A stretch of DNA of 64,000 bases, taken from Chalara sp. BL73 (Eukaryota; Ascomycota; Leotiomycetes; Helotiales). Every line of letters begins with the position of its first letter. Position 1 is the first letter of the stretch. The notes below the pieces were generated by a model. That model saw only the letters and a program-made list of their open reading frames with translations, did not search any database and was not told the DNA's origin. This document shows, in pieces, positions 22,756 to 36,420 of the stretch. Made by a program: the position numbers and the translations under genes. Location: contig CAKJVC010000014.1 in assembly GCA_918026815.1 (NCBI GenBank), positions 1,295,930 through 1,359,929 of the forward strand, read 5' to 3'.

Positions 22756-24993
22756 ATGGTATTCCCATCAGCATCATTGCTATGCCTATTGCACTTTGTT
22801 CTTTTTTCTCTCGTCCATGCAACGTCAATCAATGACTGGAGATCAAGGTCAATTTATCAAATCATTACTGATAGATTTGCGGTATGTTTTTCAGACAGCT
22901 TGTCTCATGATGCCGGACGTGTCTTGTTGGGTCCGGCGATTTAGAACAGATATAAATCGAAGTATCTACGAGTTCAGCTGGTTACTAAAACCAAGCACTA
23001 ATGCGTCAATTAGAGAACTGATGGATCTGTAACGCATCCCTGCAATCCAAAGGATAAGAAGTACTGTGGTGGAACATGGCAAGGAATCATCAACCAGTTG
23101 GACTATATCCAGGGGATGGGCTTCACTGCTGTAAGTGACAGTGGAGAAGGTTTCATTGAGGCTTCAACACCAATGCGTGGGTCCGGGAAGATGTTTGACT
23201 GACTACGTTGGATATAGATTTGGATATCCCCTATAGTTAAGAACATTGAAGGATCGAAAGAGGCTGGAGAGCCTTATCACGGATTCTGGAGCCAAGATAT
23301 TACAAATGTTAACGCACATTTTGGAACGAAAGATGACCTCAAGGCGTTATCGAAGGCTTTACACGACCGAGATATGCTACTAATGATTGATGTTGTAGCC
23401 AACAATTTTGCGTTTGCTGGGCCAGGGGCACAGACCAATTACTCCAACTTTGTTCCTTTCAATAGCAAAGAATACTTCCATCCTTTCTGCTATATTCAAG
23501 ACTACACGGATGAGTAAGTGACTTCGTAGGAAAGAGTATATTCAAATGTTAATTGTATTCTAGCAACAACTCACAACAGGTATCCTACTTTGTGTATATT
23601 ATATAGAGTAATACTGATTGATGGGATAGTGCTGGTTAGGAAACGATATTGTGTCGTTACCAGATATTAACACAGAGCTGGAATCTGTAAGGTCAACATG
23701 GGACCAGTGGGCAAAGGACATCGTCGCCAATTACTCAAGTTAGTCCCATTATACTCGTTCGCTTAAAGTACTAACACCAGACACAAAGTCGACGGGATGC
23801 GTGTTGACGCAGCAAAACATGTGTCGAAACCGTTCTGGACGCAATTCCAGCCATCTGCGGATATCTATACCATGGGAGAAGTCCTGTCTGACAAAGCAGA
23901 CTACACGTGTGACTACATGTCTAATGCATTAAGCGGAGTTCTCAACTACCCAATGTCAGGATACTCCCCACAAGAACGGGGGCTTTGGCTAACCTTATGC
24001 AAAGGTGGTTTGCACTCAACAATACATTTCTCAGCAACCCCCCTCTCAACATGGCCATTCTCGAATACCAGTACCGAGATATGATCGCAAGCTGTCAAGA
24101 TACCACGCTACTTGGCACGTTTACAGGTCAGTTCATGTAAATTCCGTAGATACCCTATCTTAAGCAAATCATACGCTCCCTATACCGAAGCAGAGAATCA
24201 TCTCAAACACAATGTACACAAATAGCCCAGTCATAACCATTCAAACTCACACCCACCCAGAAAACCAAGACCAGCCCCGCCTCGCACACTATACATCCTC
24301 GATAACTCTCCTTAAGTCAGCCCTCGCATTCGCCTTCCTCACAGACGGGATTCCTACAATCTATTACGGATCCGAACAGGCCCTCAACGGGCTCGCCGAC
24401 CCCGACAACCGCGAAGCCCTCTGGTTAACCGGGTACAACACTTCCTCGCCCCTCTATCTCGCGATCGCCGCCATGAACGCTGCTCGCAATGCCGTCGCCC
24501 GCGCCAGCACCTACACGTATTGGTCTGCGTACTGGACATGGAAGAGCAAGATCGTGATGATGGGCGGGCAAGGCGAGATGATGGTAGTGCGGAAAGGGTA
24601 TGACCGGAGTATCGTGACTGTGTTGACGAACCGCGGGGAGGGTAGTGGGACCATGGGACCGTATCAGGTTGGAGATACGAATTTCGGGGAGGGTAGGACG
24701 GTGTTGGATGTTCTGGGTTGTCAGACACAGGCTGTGGGGAAATACGGTAAGTTCTCTCGAGGACTGAAGTAACTTGACCGCTAATTGAGGTGAAAGGTGT
24801 GATTGAAGTAACGATCAAGAATGGGGAGCCGCAGGCTTGGATCGAGATAGATCTCATGGCGAACTCTACTATCTGTCCGAACGTTGACAAAACGGCACAG
24901 CCACTCAAGAAAAATTCAGCAATCAGTCTCTTGCCTTCTGTACAAAGTTTCCTTCTAGCTTGTATGGCATGTTTTTACAGTGCATATCTGTAG
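22756..24993 (+). CDS. GPI-anchored AgtA-type alpha-glucanotransferase (GH13_1)
   Basis: Secreted, probably cell-surface enzyme of the Aspergillus AgtA/AmyD group, expected to transfer or disproportionate maltooligosaccharides rather than digest starch. Eight exons: 22756-22881, 23014-23130, 23218-23513, 23564-23579 (16 bases), 23630-23738, 23789-24126, 24261-24746, 24797-24993. The predicted product is 561 residues. It has a signal peptide ([20 protein letters not shown]) and a GPI-type tail ([18 protein letters not shown]). GH13 regions are DVVANN (region I), [10 protein letters not shown] (nucleophile Asp), MGEVLSD (acid Glu) and TENQDQPR (region IV). The usual His of regions I and IV are Asn and Gln, as I recall for AgtA. 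Exon 6 needs one extra base near 23978, next to a run of five G: the frame changes between [10 protein letters not shown] and [10 protein letters not shown]. Exon lengths sum to 1685, one short of a multiple of three, so either the consensus lost a base or the gene is newly broken. The neighbour is ags1. Confidence 0.85.
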
Positions 24994-25214
24994 TATATCT
25001 TCTGTACATCAGACCTACCATAATCTAATGGGAATAATACCTTCTAAGGAAGCCTCAAAGAAATTCACCGTGTAAATAGCAACGCTAAATCCCATCCCAC
25101 TGTCTTCACTCCGATTCACGTGTTTGATGAAGGCTAGATTGAGTTCCCTATGCTTTTTATTGGTATACAGCAACATCGACCACTAACGCAAGATTCTAGA
25201 ATCTATAAATTGCT

Positions 25215-27564
25215 TCATGGGATGATCTCTTCAGTCTCATCCACGATTTCCTCGACGATTTCCTCGATGATCTGATCATCCTGACCCTCTGTAGACTTAA
25301 TCAAACCTTCCAGTGGATCATCTGGTAGACCAAGAGCCTCCTTCTCCATCTTGAGGTCGTTGTCAACATCCGCTCTCCAAGCCAACCACTCATCCAAAAG
25401 TCTTCTTCGGTGTTCAACGACCGCAAGATCTGCAGATGCGCCACGATCCGCATCTTCTTGCTCGAAGAGTTTGCTATACTCTCGAAGGTTCTTGCGAATC
25501 GTCTTTTGCTCCTCCTTGGTGAGAAGTGTTGGTGGACGAGGCCTCCAGAGCCACTGCTTGAATTTCTCAACGGGCTCTTCGCGAAGCTGCTCGCCCTTGA
25601 AATCATAGAGATGGTAGCCGTTTTCCATCTATAAGAGTTAGCCACTAGATCAATTTTGAATATTTGGCCGGGTAGGGGGGGGGGGGGGGGATATACCGTG
25701 TGCTTCCAGATACTGGCGCTTGTGGCAACGAATCTACCAGTAGGATCCCAATCAATATCGGTGACACCATAGTGATCAGCCGTATTCATGAGTTGCAGGT
25801 TGGCAGTCAAATCCTTTTCGCTCTCTGGCTTCTCTCCTTCGAAATCCATATCATAAAACTCCAGTTCAAAGCTTTGTTGTGAGTGAACTGTGGCCACTAT
25901 TACGAAACGACCCTTGGGAGACCAGTAGATGGCATTGCTGTTCTTCTTGTCGTAAGTTCGGATGTGCTTGAAGTTGCCGACTGCCGCACCTCCCTTGACT
26001 TTCTCAGGACAATAAAATGCAACAGATGTCTTGGGCGGCACTGCTGAAGGTGCAGCTACTTCAGCGGTAGTAATGATAACAAATCGATCTCCCTTCGGCT
26101 CCCAAGCAAAGTTGATGACAGTATCTTTAATGGAATCAACAACTTCGACGGGAACGCCTTTTTCTCGGACACGGAATATCTCTAAACTGGTAGCTAATGA
26201 CTTCTTTGATTTGGAGTGGCGGTCCACCTTGACACAGAGATACGAGGCATCTGATTGCCAGTGAAGCTTAGCATCAGTGACACTAAAAAGGTTCAATGTT
26301 CTGACAACCTCTTTTGAAGGGATGCTCATCAAGCCGACCTTTGCGGGGTTGCTGCCAATTTCGGGTGTCCAATAGCAGAAGAGTTGCTCGTAAGTCTTGA
26401 TACCCTCTCGTCGAGATGTAGCTGGCGCCCACTCGAAATCCATAACACCTTCGATCTTGATAGAGGTTTTATCAAGAAGCCCCATGCGTGGAAGCTCGTA
26501 GACTGAGATAGAAGCACCTTGTGTTAATCTTGCAACGTACTTGTCATCTGCAGACCACTTAAACGCAGGCCATATGACCTTTCTCTTGATAGGCTGGCCG
26601 GCCTCATCGTTGCTATTACTTGGGAGATCAAGATTTGCGAATGACCTAAGAGGCTTGCCAGTCTCGATGTCCCAAATAACATAGTTCTTGCCATCATCGT
26701 CGATGGACAACATTGGGTGGCCTTCTTCAGGTATCGAGATCGGTCGATTCGACCATGTGGTCAGGTATTTCTCACCAGGCGAGTAGTCGACCAGGTTAAC
26801 AAAAGGATGGGCGAACCGCTTCTGACGAGTCCAACCCGGTCCTCCCCAGAGCTGAACGCCTTGTTGATGCATAGATGTCAAGTAAGTCCCTTGTGGTGAC
26901 CATTGCACGAAAGATTCGGTCCAGTGTTGCCGGTCAATAACTTCCTCAGGCGTATCCTTCTCGTTGTTCCAATAGACCTGAACCCTATCATCCTTATACA
27001 TAACGAACTGGTCTCTACCGCGCCCACTCGGGTCTGCCAGCCATGATCTCAAATGTTCCTTCTCCACAAATGGTTCGATCTTAGGTGGCGTGTATTTCTC
27101 ATCAATTCGCCCTTCTCGGCCATATCTGTCGATATCGGTTAGTTTGTTAACTCGTAGCACATGCTTCTTATCAAGAGGTACGCCGTCAAGCGCTTTGCAA
27201 GCAGCGACTGCTTCGGCGGGTGTGGAATATTCAACGAACGCAAATCTGCCTACAGTTAATACTAGGAAGCCAATAAGCTGCAATAAGCTGCAGAATTTGC
27301 CTACCTGTATGATTTACCATCGTCGCCAATAGGCATGTAAACGTCCTCCTTCGTCTTGCCTACAGCATTCAGTTTCCGCAATAGGAATTTAATGAGTTTG
27401 GGCTTTGTATCCTCCGTAACTTCTGGTAGACCATCGATAACAACAAATGTGTCCAGGCCTTGCTCTAGTTGGACCTCAAATCGCTCCCGTAAGTCGGAAA
27501 AGTCTATCTCCTCCTCGTCGAACTCATCCTCCGGGTCTGGGAGATGATCGAAAGATGGCGCCAT
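25215..27564 (-). CDS. PRT1: Translation initiation factor eIF3 subunit b (Prt1)
   Basis: Scaffold subunit of eIF3 in the cytoplasm, needed for 43S preinitiation complex assembly and scanning. Exons 27564-27305, 27245-25697 and 25628-25215 sum to 2223 bases, giving 740 residues, a normal length. The N-terminus is acidic ([18 protein letters not shown]), followed by an RRM ([11 protein letters not shown] ... [20 protein letters not shown]). A WD40-like beta-propeller spans roughly residues 150-600 (for example [20 protein letters not shown] and [19 protein letters not shown]). The C-terminal helix includes [15 protein letters not shown], the segment that contacts other eIF3 subunits. Intron 1 uses the acceptor that gives SYRFAFVEY. 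Intron 2 contains a run of 16 C on the sense strand. The promoter is shared with CCT2, another growth-linked gene. Intact. Confidence 0.95.
25675..25690. repeat. G16 homopolymer inside eIF3b intron 2
   Basis: Sixteen consecutive G on the plus strand, that is poly-C in the sense strand, lying just downstream of the donor site of the second eIF3b intron (donor GT at 25696-25695). The length of such a run is unreliable in any assembly and likely variable between isolates. Confidence 0.9.
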
Positions 27565-27983
27565 GATTGCGATTTACTTCGATAGGTTGTATCTGCCTGT
27601 ACCTTTTCCTATACTCTAAATCGTATATCTGCGAGGAAGCCGTATTGCTCCTCTTGTCTTGATTGCCGCGTTGAAAATTTGACCCCGCCCGAATCAGTGG
27701 GATCTAAATATGAGATGTCCACAGTTGAAACTTGGTCGCGGGCTTGCGCAGAATATTATTGGTATGATCTCTCGAGGCAGAGGCGTCCAAATAGTATATT
27801 AGAGAAAGGCGGGGGGCTGTTTGTGGTTGATAAAAAAATCTGGAGGGGTTTGTGTGCGGATGGCGCTAGTAAAGAGGTTGCTCTAGCGAGGATCCCAAAA
27901 TTATTCGCGTCCGCATCCCAAATATTTGAGCAGGAGGTGCCTTGACCCTTACACTCACTTCTGCAACGATACAATACTGCATT
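27565..27983. promoter_or_regulatory. Shared divergent promoter, eIF3b / CCT2
   Basis: 419 bases between the start codons of two divergent, highly expressed housekeeping genes for translation initiation and protein folding. Coordinated expression is plausible. No TATA box is evident. Short open frames across it have no motif. Confidence 0.55.
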
Positions 27984-29696
27984 ATGGCGTCATTCAACCC
28001 GACGCAGATATTTGACGATGGAACGACCGAGGAGAAGGGAGAAAATGCACGTCTTTCGGCCTTTGTTGGAGCTATCGCAGTTGGAGATCTAGGTAGGTTA
28101 ATCATACCTTGATATATTGCAGAGACTGACAGATCCAGTGAAATCTACCTTAGGACCTAAGGGCATGGACAAGATCTTGCAGAGTGCCTCGACTGGCGAA
28201 ATTATGGTCACGAATGATGGAGCTACAATCCTCAAGTCTATCGCCCTTGACAACGCGGCTGCCAAAGTACTTGTCAACATCTCCAAAGTTCAAGATGATG
28301 AAGTCGGAGACGGAACTACCTCAGTCACAGTTCTGGCGGCAGAGCTTCTCCGAGAAGCAGAGAAGCTAGTTGACAAGAAAATACACCCTCAGACCATCAT
28401 CGAAGGTTATCGGATAGCGAGCCAAGCTGCTCTAGCTGCCCTTGAGAAATCCGCAGTGAACCACAGTAGTAATCCGGAAGCGTTTAGAAAGGACCTTCTA
28501 GCTATTGCGCGGACGACTCTGAGCTCAAAGGTTCTCTCTCAGGACCGAAACCAATTCTCAGAGCTAGCAGTGGACGCAGTTTTGCGGATGAAAGGTTCTT
28601 CGGATCTGAGCCATATCCAAATAATTAAGAAAGCAGGAGGGAAACTCAGTGATTCATATCTAGATGAAGGGTTTATTCTGGACAAAAGAATCGGTGTCAA
28701 CCAACCAAAACGATTGGAGAAAGCAAAGATCCTCATTGCCAACACTGCCATGGATACAGACAAGATCAAGATTTTTGGAGCTCGTGTCAAGGTTGGATCT
28801 ACCGGAAAACTTGCAGAATTAGAAAGGGCGGAGAAAGAAAAGATGAAGGCGAAGGTGGATAAGATCAAGGCACATGGCATCAACTGCTTCATCAATCGGC
28901 AGTTGATCTACAATTGGCCAGAGCAGCTATTTTCGGATGCGGGTATAATGTCTATTGAACATGCGGACTTTGATGGCATTGAGCGATTAGCGCTTGTGAC
29001 CGGTGGCGATATCACGTCAACCTTTGACCACCCAGATCAAGTAAAGCTTGGCTATTGCGACGTGATTGAGGAAGTTATCATTGGCGAGGACACCCTCATC
29101 AAGTTCTCCGGTGTAGCAGCAGGACAGGCTTGCACGATTGTTCTTCGTGGTGCTACTGAGCAATTACTGGACGAAGCTGAACGTTCCCTTCATGATGCTC
29201 TTGCAGTCCTGTCCCAAACAGTACAAGAGCCACGCACTACACTGGGCGGTGGCTGTGCAGAAATGTTAATGGCTAAGGCTGTCGAAGGAGCGGCTTTGAA
29301 GGTCGATGGCAAGAAGCAAATTGCGGTCTCTGCGTTCGCAACTGCTTTGAGACAGCTGCCAACTATCCTGGCAGACAATGCCGGTTACGATTCTTCGGAC
29401 CTGGTCGCAAAGTTGAGAACGGCCATTTACGACGGCATGACGACTTATGGATTGGATCTCCTGACACCTGGCGGCGGGATCACTGATATGAGGGAACTCG
29501 GCGTGATTGAGAGCTATAAGCTGAAGAAAGCTGTTGTCAGCTCTGCGAGTGAGGCAGCAGAGGTTCGTCAAATTTTCACTGGGCTTCGGCACCACTCAGT
29601 CAATGAGCTTTAGAAATTAAGATTACTAACATTTCACAGCTTCTTTTAAGAGTAGACAACATTATCCGAAGCGCCCCACGAAAACGCGAGAGATGA
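27984..29696 (+). CDS. CCT2: CCT/TRiC chaperonin subunit beta
   Basis: Subunit of the cytosolic group II chaperonin that folds actin, tubulin and other proteins using ATP. Exons 27984-28092, 28139-29562 and 29640-29696 sum to 1590 bases, 529 residues, the family length. The N-terminus [20 protein letters not shown] runs into [24 protein letters not shown] across intron 1; the acceptor at 28137-28138 is the one that restores VKSTLGP. ATPase motifs are GDGTTS and the later GGG ([11 protein letters not shown]). [19 protein letters not shown] is the beta-subunit equatorial signature. The C-terminus [18 protein letters not shown] is supplied by the last exon; the open frame otherwise runs on through intron 2 to a false stop at 29613. 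Intact. Confidence 0.96.
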
Positions 29697-30020
29697 TCCA
29701 CGTGAGCCGGCGTTAACAAGGGATATGTATCAAAAGGGAACCGAACAAAATTTGAGGCGTCCTTGTACAATACCATAGAGCTATTGTAGATGCAATAATG
29801 AATGGCAATGAATCCGGTCCATTCTGTTGAGTGTCAAATGTTCAAATGTGAGACCAGAGAAGGCGCTTTTATATACCGTGCATCATATTTTAAATTTTCA
29901 GTCCTAATCAAGGGCTCTACTTTACGAAATCACGAAAGCCATTTAGAGGCGCTATACACGAAGACTCTGATATCATGATATTATATGCTCGTGATAATTC
30001 GATTCTGAGTCTATTCCCAC
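29697..30020. other. Convergent 3' region between CCT2 and pyruvate decarboxylase
   Basis: 324 bases between two converging genes. Nothing beyond 3' untranslated sequence is evident. Confidence 0.5.
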
Positions 30021-32133
<2,113 letters not shown>

Positions 32134-32982
32134 CTTGAATAAATACTTGAAACCGTAGGCGGAATTCAAGATACAAATTTGAATCACAGTGGAAGGTGGG
32201 ATGATTCGCTAAGGTTACTCCAGGACCGGCAATGGATGAAGCTTCTTATCTATAACATATACGTAGAAAAGATGGTTTCAAGATACTCCTGTACCTAGAC
32301 TCAATGAAGTGCTACACCTTCTGTGGTTTGAAAAATAATGAAAGAGTAGTTACTATTTGTTTGTGAAGTAGAAAGCCCAATGCCGCGGCAAGCCGCCGCC
32401 TTTCAAGGAACCATCCATGCTCCAGAGCTTTTGATTTGTCAAAGTTGTGTATCGTGACTAAACTACAATGCCGTGAAGCGCCATGCGGAGATATTTGGGC
32501 ACTAAGCGAGCCCCCTATTCTACTTTCCTTCTTGAGCAGACCTGTGTGTATTAAAGAAGGCTGAGCAAGGAAGTGTGGCGAAGCGATGCGAACTCTAACA
32601 TAATTATAGCAAATAAGGATATAACTGTGGAATAGATCTATGTTTTAACAATAAGTGGGCTATATATTGTATGCTAACGCAATAAATGCCAGATATACGG
32701 GCAGGCTTGTCGTCTTTGTGCAGTTGGATTTGTGCAACATCAGCCGAGGCAATTGTGCTGTTGCGTAACAACGTGCGATGACTAAGCACCATATCAGCCA
32801 CCATCTTATCGATAAGCAAGCGAGGCTAAGTTATCCAACGCCCAGTCGGTATTTACCTGTCACCTGTCACCACAAATCATGATTCGATGAATTCAACCTT
32901 TTTGACAAATTGATCTGACAACTCACTAGGATAAAGCTCATTAAGGCGTCGTACATGATCTAATGATATAGACAATATAAAA
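32134..32982. promoter_or_regulatory. Divergent promoter region, pyruvate decarboxylase / PPE1
   Basis: 850 bases between divergent start codons. Pyruvate decarboxylase is usually induced by low oxygen or high sugar, but no specific binding site can be called from sequence alone. Short open frames here have no motif. Confidence 0.5.
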
Positions 32983-34351
32983 ATGAGTGACTTGCAAAGA
33001 ACCTTTGCCAAGGCGAAGCTCTCTAGTTACCCCACCAATCCTCCGATCGCCTTTGATGAAGCAGCAGAACAAGCTGAAGAGAAAGAAGGATTCGCAGATA
33101 TACAGCACGATGATGACTCTTCTTCTGCATCTTCCGCCTCTTCAACTGGTACCATAATACCATCCTCCAACCAAAACCTGTTCGCACGGCCAATAGGGTA
33201 TACCAACATCCCTTGATATAAAACACTGCTAAGTTGTCTTTAGCTCACCGAACAAGAGAACGCTCGAACAAATCCCTTGGACAAGTTTTTTTGAGCGCGA
33301 ATTGTTTCTTGAATCTGCGGTAGGCTCAACGACGATTATCCACCATGCATACCTTACATCTCCTGTTGGCAAAGCGCCACTTTTTGTTACACATCATGGA
33401 GCAGGATCATCGGGTCTTTCGTTTGCAGCATTGACGGCTGAAATACGGAAGTCTTTACCGTCCGCTGGCATACTTTCACTAGATGCAAGAGGACATGGCT
33501 CGACGACAATCACTCCAGAACATACGCCACTGGATCTTAGCTTGGACATTCTCAGCAAAGACCTAGTATCAGTCCTTGAGCAAACGAAAACACAGATGAA
33601 ATGGGGGGAGATGCCAATGTTGGTGCTTATTGGACATTCTCTGGGAGGTGCTGTTGTTACTGATGTTGCAAAGAGTGGAAAGCTTGGAAATGCAGTTCTA
33701 GGATATGCTGTACTTGATGTTGTCGAAGGTTCTGCTATCGACGCCTTGCAAAGCATGCAGACGTATCTAACGACCCGACCGGTTGGCTTTCCAACTCTGG
33801 AATCAGGTATCGAGTGGCATATTCGATCAAGGACAATAAGGAACTCTGTGTCTGCAAGAACAAGTGTGCCGGCTTTGCTCTGCTATGACCAAGGGATGAG
33901 AGACTCCAGACGTTGGACCTGGAAGACAGACCTAGCGGCTACTCAGCCATTCTGGGAAGGATGGTTTGTCGGGCTTAGTAAAAAGTTTCTTGAAGCACGA
34001 GGTGGCAAGCTTCTACTCCTCGCTGGGACTGACAGGCTAGACAAGGTGTTAATGATAGGGCAGATGCAGGGTCAGTCTGTCTAGCACCTATATGGTAGAA
34101 AGGTTCTGACTACCATTATAGGCAAATATGCACTGCAAGTCTTTCCTGAAGCGGGTCACTTCATACACGAAGATCTCCCAGAGAAGACTGCTATGGTCAT
34201 TGTTGACTTCTACAAACGCAATGATAGAAGTTCACTGGTAAGTTAAGTCCTAGGCTCATATATTTGCTCTCAAGTAAATCTATTTTACTTACATCTCTAG
34301 GTCTTACCACCCAAAGTTTCAGATTTATTGAAGGCTGGAAGGAAGGTATAA
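32983..34351 (+). CDS. PPE1: Protein phosphatase methylesterase 1 (PME-1)
   Basis: Alpha/beta-hydrolase that removes the methyl ester from the C-terminal Leu of the PP2A catalytic subunit, opposing Ppm1. Exons 32983-33197, 33244-34070, 34122-34237 and 34301-34351 sum to 1209 bases, 402 residues. An N-terminal Ser/acid-rich stretch leads to PWTSFFERELFLES. The oxyanion segment is FVTHHGAGSSGLSFA and the nucleophile elbow is IGHSLGG (Ser). Other core parts are YAVLDVVEGSAIDALQSMQ and the late FPEAGHFIHEDLPEKTA with the catalytic His. The C-terminal VLPPKVSDLLKAGRKV is encoded by the last exon. It pairs conceptually with RRD1 in this window, since both act on PP2A. Intact. Confidence 0.95.
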
Positions 34352-35797
34352 TCGATGCGTTCGAATATTCTTGAACAACACCACCTCATCAGTATGAAAA
34401 ACGTTATGTTTCTGGCTTTGAACTAAAGCACTCCCTGATACCTCTTTCGAATACATACATCCTCGGATCGGGGCCTCAAGCGTCGAGCTAGCCTGCGTTC
34501 ATATTGTGAGAATACGGTGGATATGCTAAGGGCCATACCGGATGAGTAGGAGATAGTAGACGCTATAGGTGTAGCAAATGCCTGCAGACCACAGGACGAA
34601 AATATACATAGGCTGATGATCACTGAATGCAGTTCATCCAGCAGCTAATGAGCACTGCCTAGTCACCAAGAATGGGATCATTTTCCCACATGCTGATTTT
34701 GGGGGGGATCATAGGAAGTTTTTTAGTCAAAACCCAAGGGTCCCACCAATACCCCAAATCTGATCAGCGCTACCAGAATGATTGGCTGTTCGTGATGGTA
34801 TAGTTGAAATTGTCAGCCGCTGGATCAGTTCCGACGACGCACAGCAAATCCATTTTGGGCCGAGAAAATCGGAATTCACCACTGCTTGCGATAAAATAGC
34901 CTAGGCTAGTAGTTTAAAACAGGAATACATGATTCAGCTTTGCATGGTCAAACTTTCTTCCTCCCATGACTGTAAGGGTGGAAACAATCTATTCTTGCAT
35001 AGGGCTGCATCGTCTTTAAAAGTAAAGGCAGCTGTGTGCTTGAAAATGCCTGCAACATCCATCGGGCTTGCGTTTGACCGCTTACAGAAGCAGAAGTGGG
35101 TGTAATTCAATTAGCATAATGTTGCTGTCCAATATGAAACCATGATTTATATCCTTGTGCATCTAGGGTACCACTAGAATTTCGCCTATGCTACTGTACC
35201 TGAACAAGCTGGCCCTTCTCAGCCACCGCTCTACCCCAGGTTCCGCGGCATAAAAATAAACATTAGTGTCTGATACAGCCACCCGAGTTCTCGTTTGAGC
35301 CGCTCCGTTATCCTTTCTCCTTTGTTCTTCCCGCCTACCACAAAGTATCTTTACGTCTAGTCGTGGGTAAGATACTTGATAGTTTTCTTGATTTCTGATG
35401 ATCCAGTACAGTTGGTGTGTGCTTAAAAATACGCTAATTATTTCCGGTCTACCTCTAGCTACTCTAGGCGATTTTGTCATGGTTGGTTGGAGATCGTCTG
35501 AGATTCCTCTCCACCCCCTTGATGTGGGTTCCTCTTCCCGCCGAATGAATCAGATATGGACAAGCTCGTCTCGTAAGGCTACCATAAGCCGGTAAATTAG
35601 ATCTTCTAACCTTGGCGTGCCTTCCCAGAAGTCACTTTCGCCATGTTCAAGACCTATAACTAGGAACTTTCCCCTGGATCTTGATTTCACCATCGCGCTC
35701 TCTCCTCCTGTCACATACAAAGGCCCTTCCATTCTTCTCTAGTCTCCTTGACATCTCCAAACCCTTTCGCTCAAGTAAACGTCTTCAGATCCTCAAT
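34352..35797. other. Intergenic, no gene seen
   Basis: 1.45 kb between PPE1 and the small secreted-protein gene. Open frames reach about 105 codons on the minus strand (35480-35163) without motifs. The last 150 bases are pyrimidine-rich (CT tracts around 35700-35790), as common just upstream of highly expressed filamentous-fungal genes. Confidence 0.5.
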
Positions 35798-36420
35798 ATG
35801 CATTTCCAAAAGTCTCTCGTTGCCTTCACTGGCTTAGTTGCCTTTGTCTCTGCCAACCCAGCTGCAAACCCAGCTCCAGCTCCCACACCAGCAGCCGTCC
35901 TTCCACGAGTTGCTGAGCCCCAGACAGCACAGTAGGTTATCCTTCTACCGTCCTCGTTTCTCCTGCCCTGTATAGTGGCCAGCAATTAACAAGCCCCAGA
36001 CAAACAAGCGAACTTGCCGCCGACATTGCTTCGTACATGTCTGCCCTAGCCACCGACCCAGCCATCCTCTCTCTCGCCTCCAAATTCCAAACCGACTCGG
36101 CGGCCCTCTCCTCCTTCCAAGCTGCTGCGTCTTCCATCAACTCCATCGCAGAAGCCGGCGAGACCCTGCCCGCCAACTTCCTTGACAGCGTGCCCTCGGA
36201 TGCGCAATCCTTCTTCGGCAGCGTGTTCACCGCAGTGCAGAGCATCGCGAGCGAGAACGGCTTCGCGGCAGTGGAGACCGGTTCTCCCAGTACGGCCGCC
36301 ACGGATGCTGCTACGGTCGCCACGACCAAGGCATCCACTGGAGGTGCGATGCCCACCGGCTTTGTGGGCATGGCGGGTGTGGCAGCTGCGGGATTCATGG
36401 GTGTTGTGATGGCGCTGTAG
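35798..36420 (+). CDS. Small secreted Ala/Ser-rich protein, GPI-type tail
   Basis: Two exons: 35798-35931 and from about 36000 to 36420, roughly 180 residues. A clear signal peptide (MHFQKSLVAFTGLVAFVSA) is followed by a Pro/Ala repeat (NPAANPAPAPTPAAVLP). A helical, Cys-free domain follows (ADIASYMSALATDPAILSLA ... PANFLDSVPSDAQSFFGSV). Then come a Thr/Ala/Ser-rich stalk and a hydrophobic end (GFVGMAGVAAAGFMGVVMAL) that fits GPI attachment. I do not recognise a named family; such proteins are typical small wall or plasma-membrane proteins of ascomycetes. The intron has three AG acceptors (exon start 35994, 36000 or 36009) all in the same phase, so isoforms differing by 2-5 residues are possible. 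The GC content is higher than in the flanks, which supports a well-expressed gene. Confidence 0.7.

Noticed and set aside
28539..28895. Antisense 118-codon frame inside CCT2
   Set aside because: Shadow of the strongly conserved CCT2 coding sequence.
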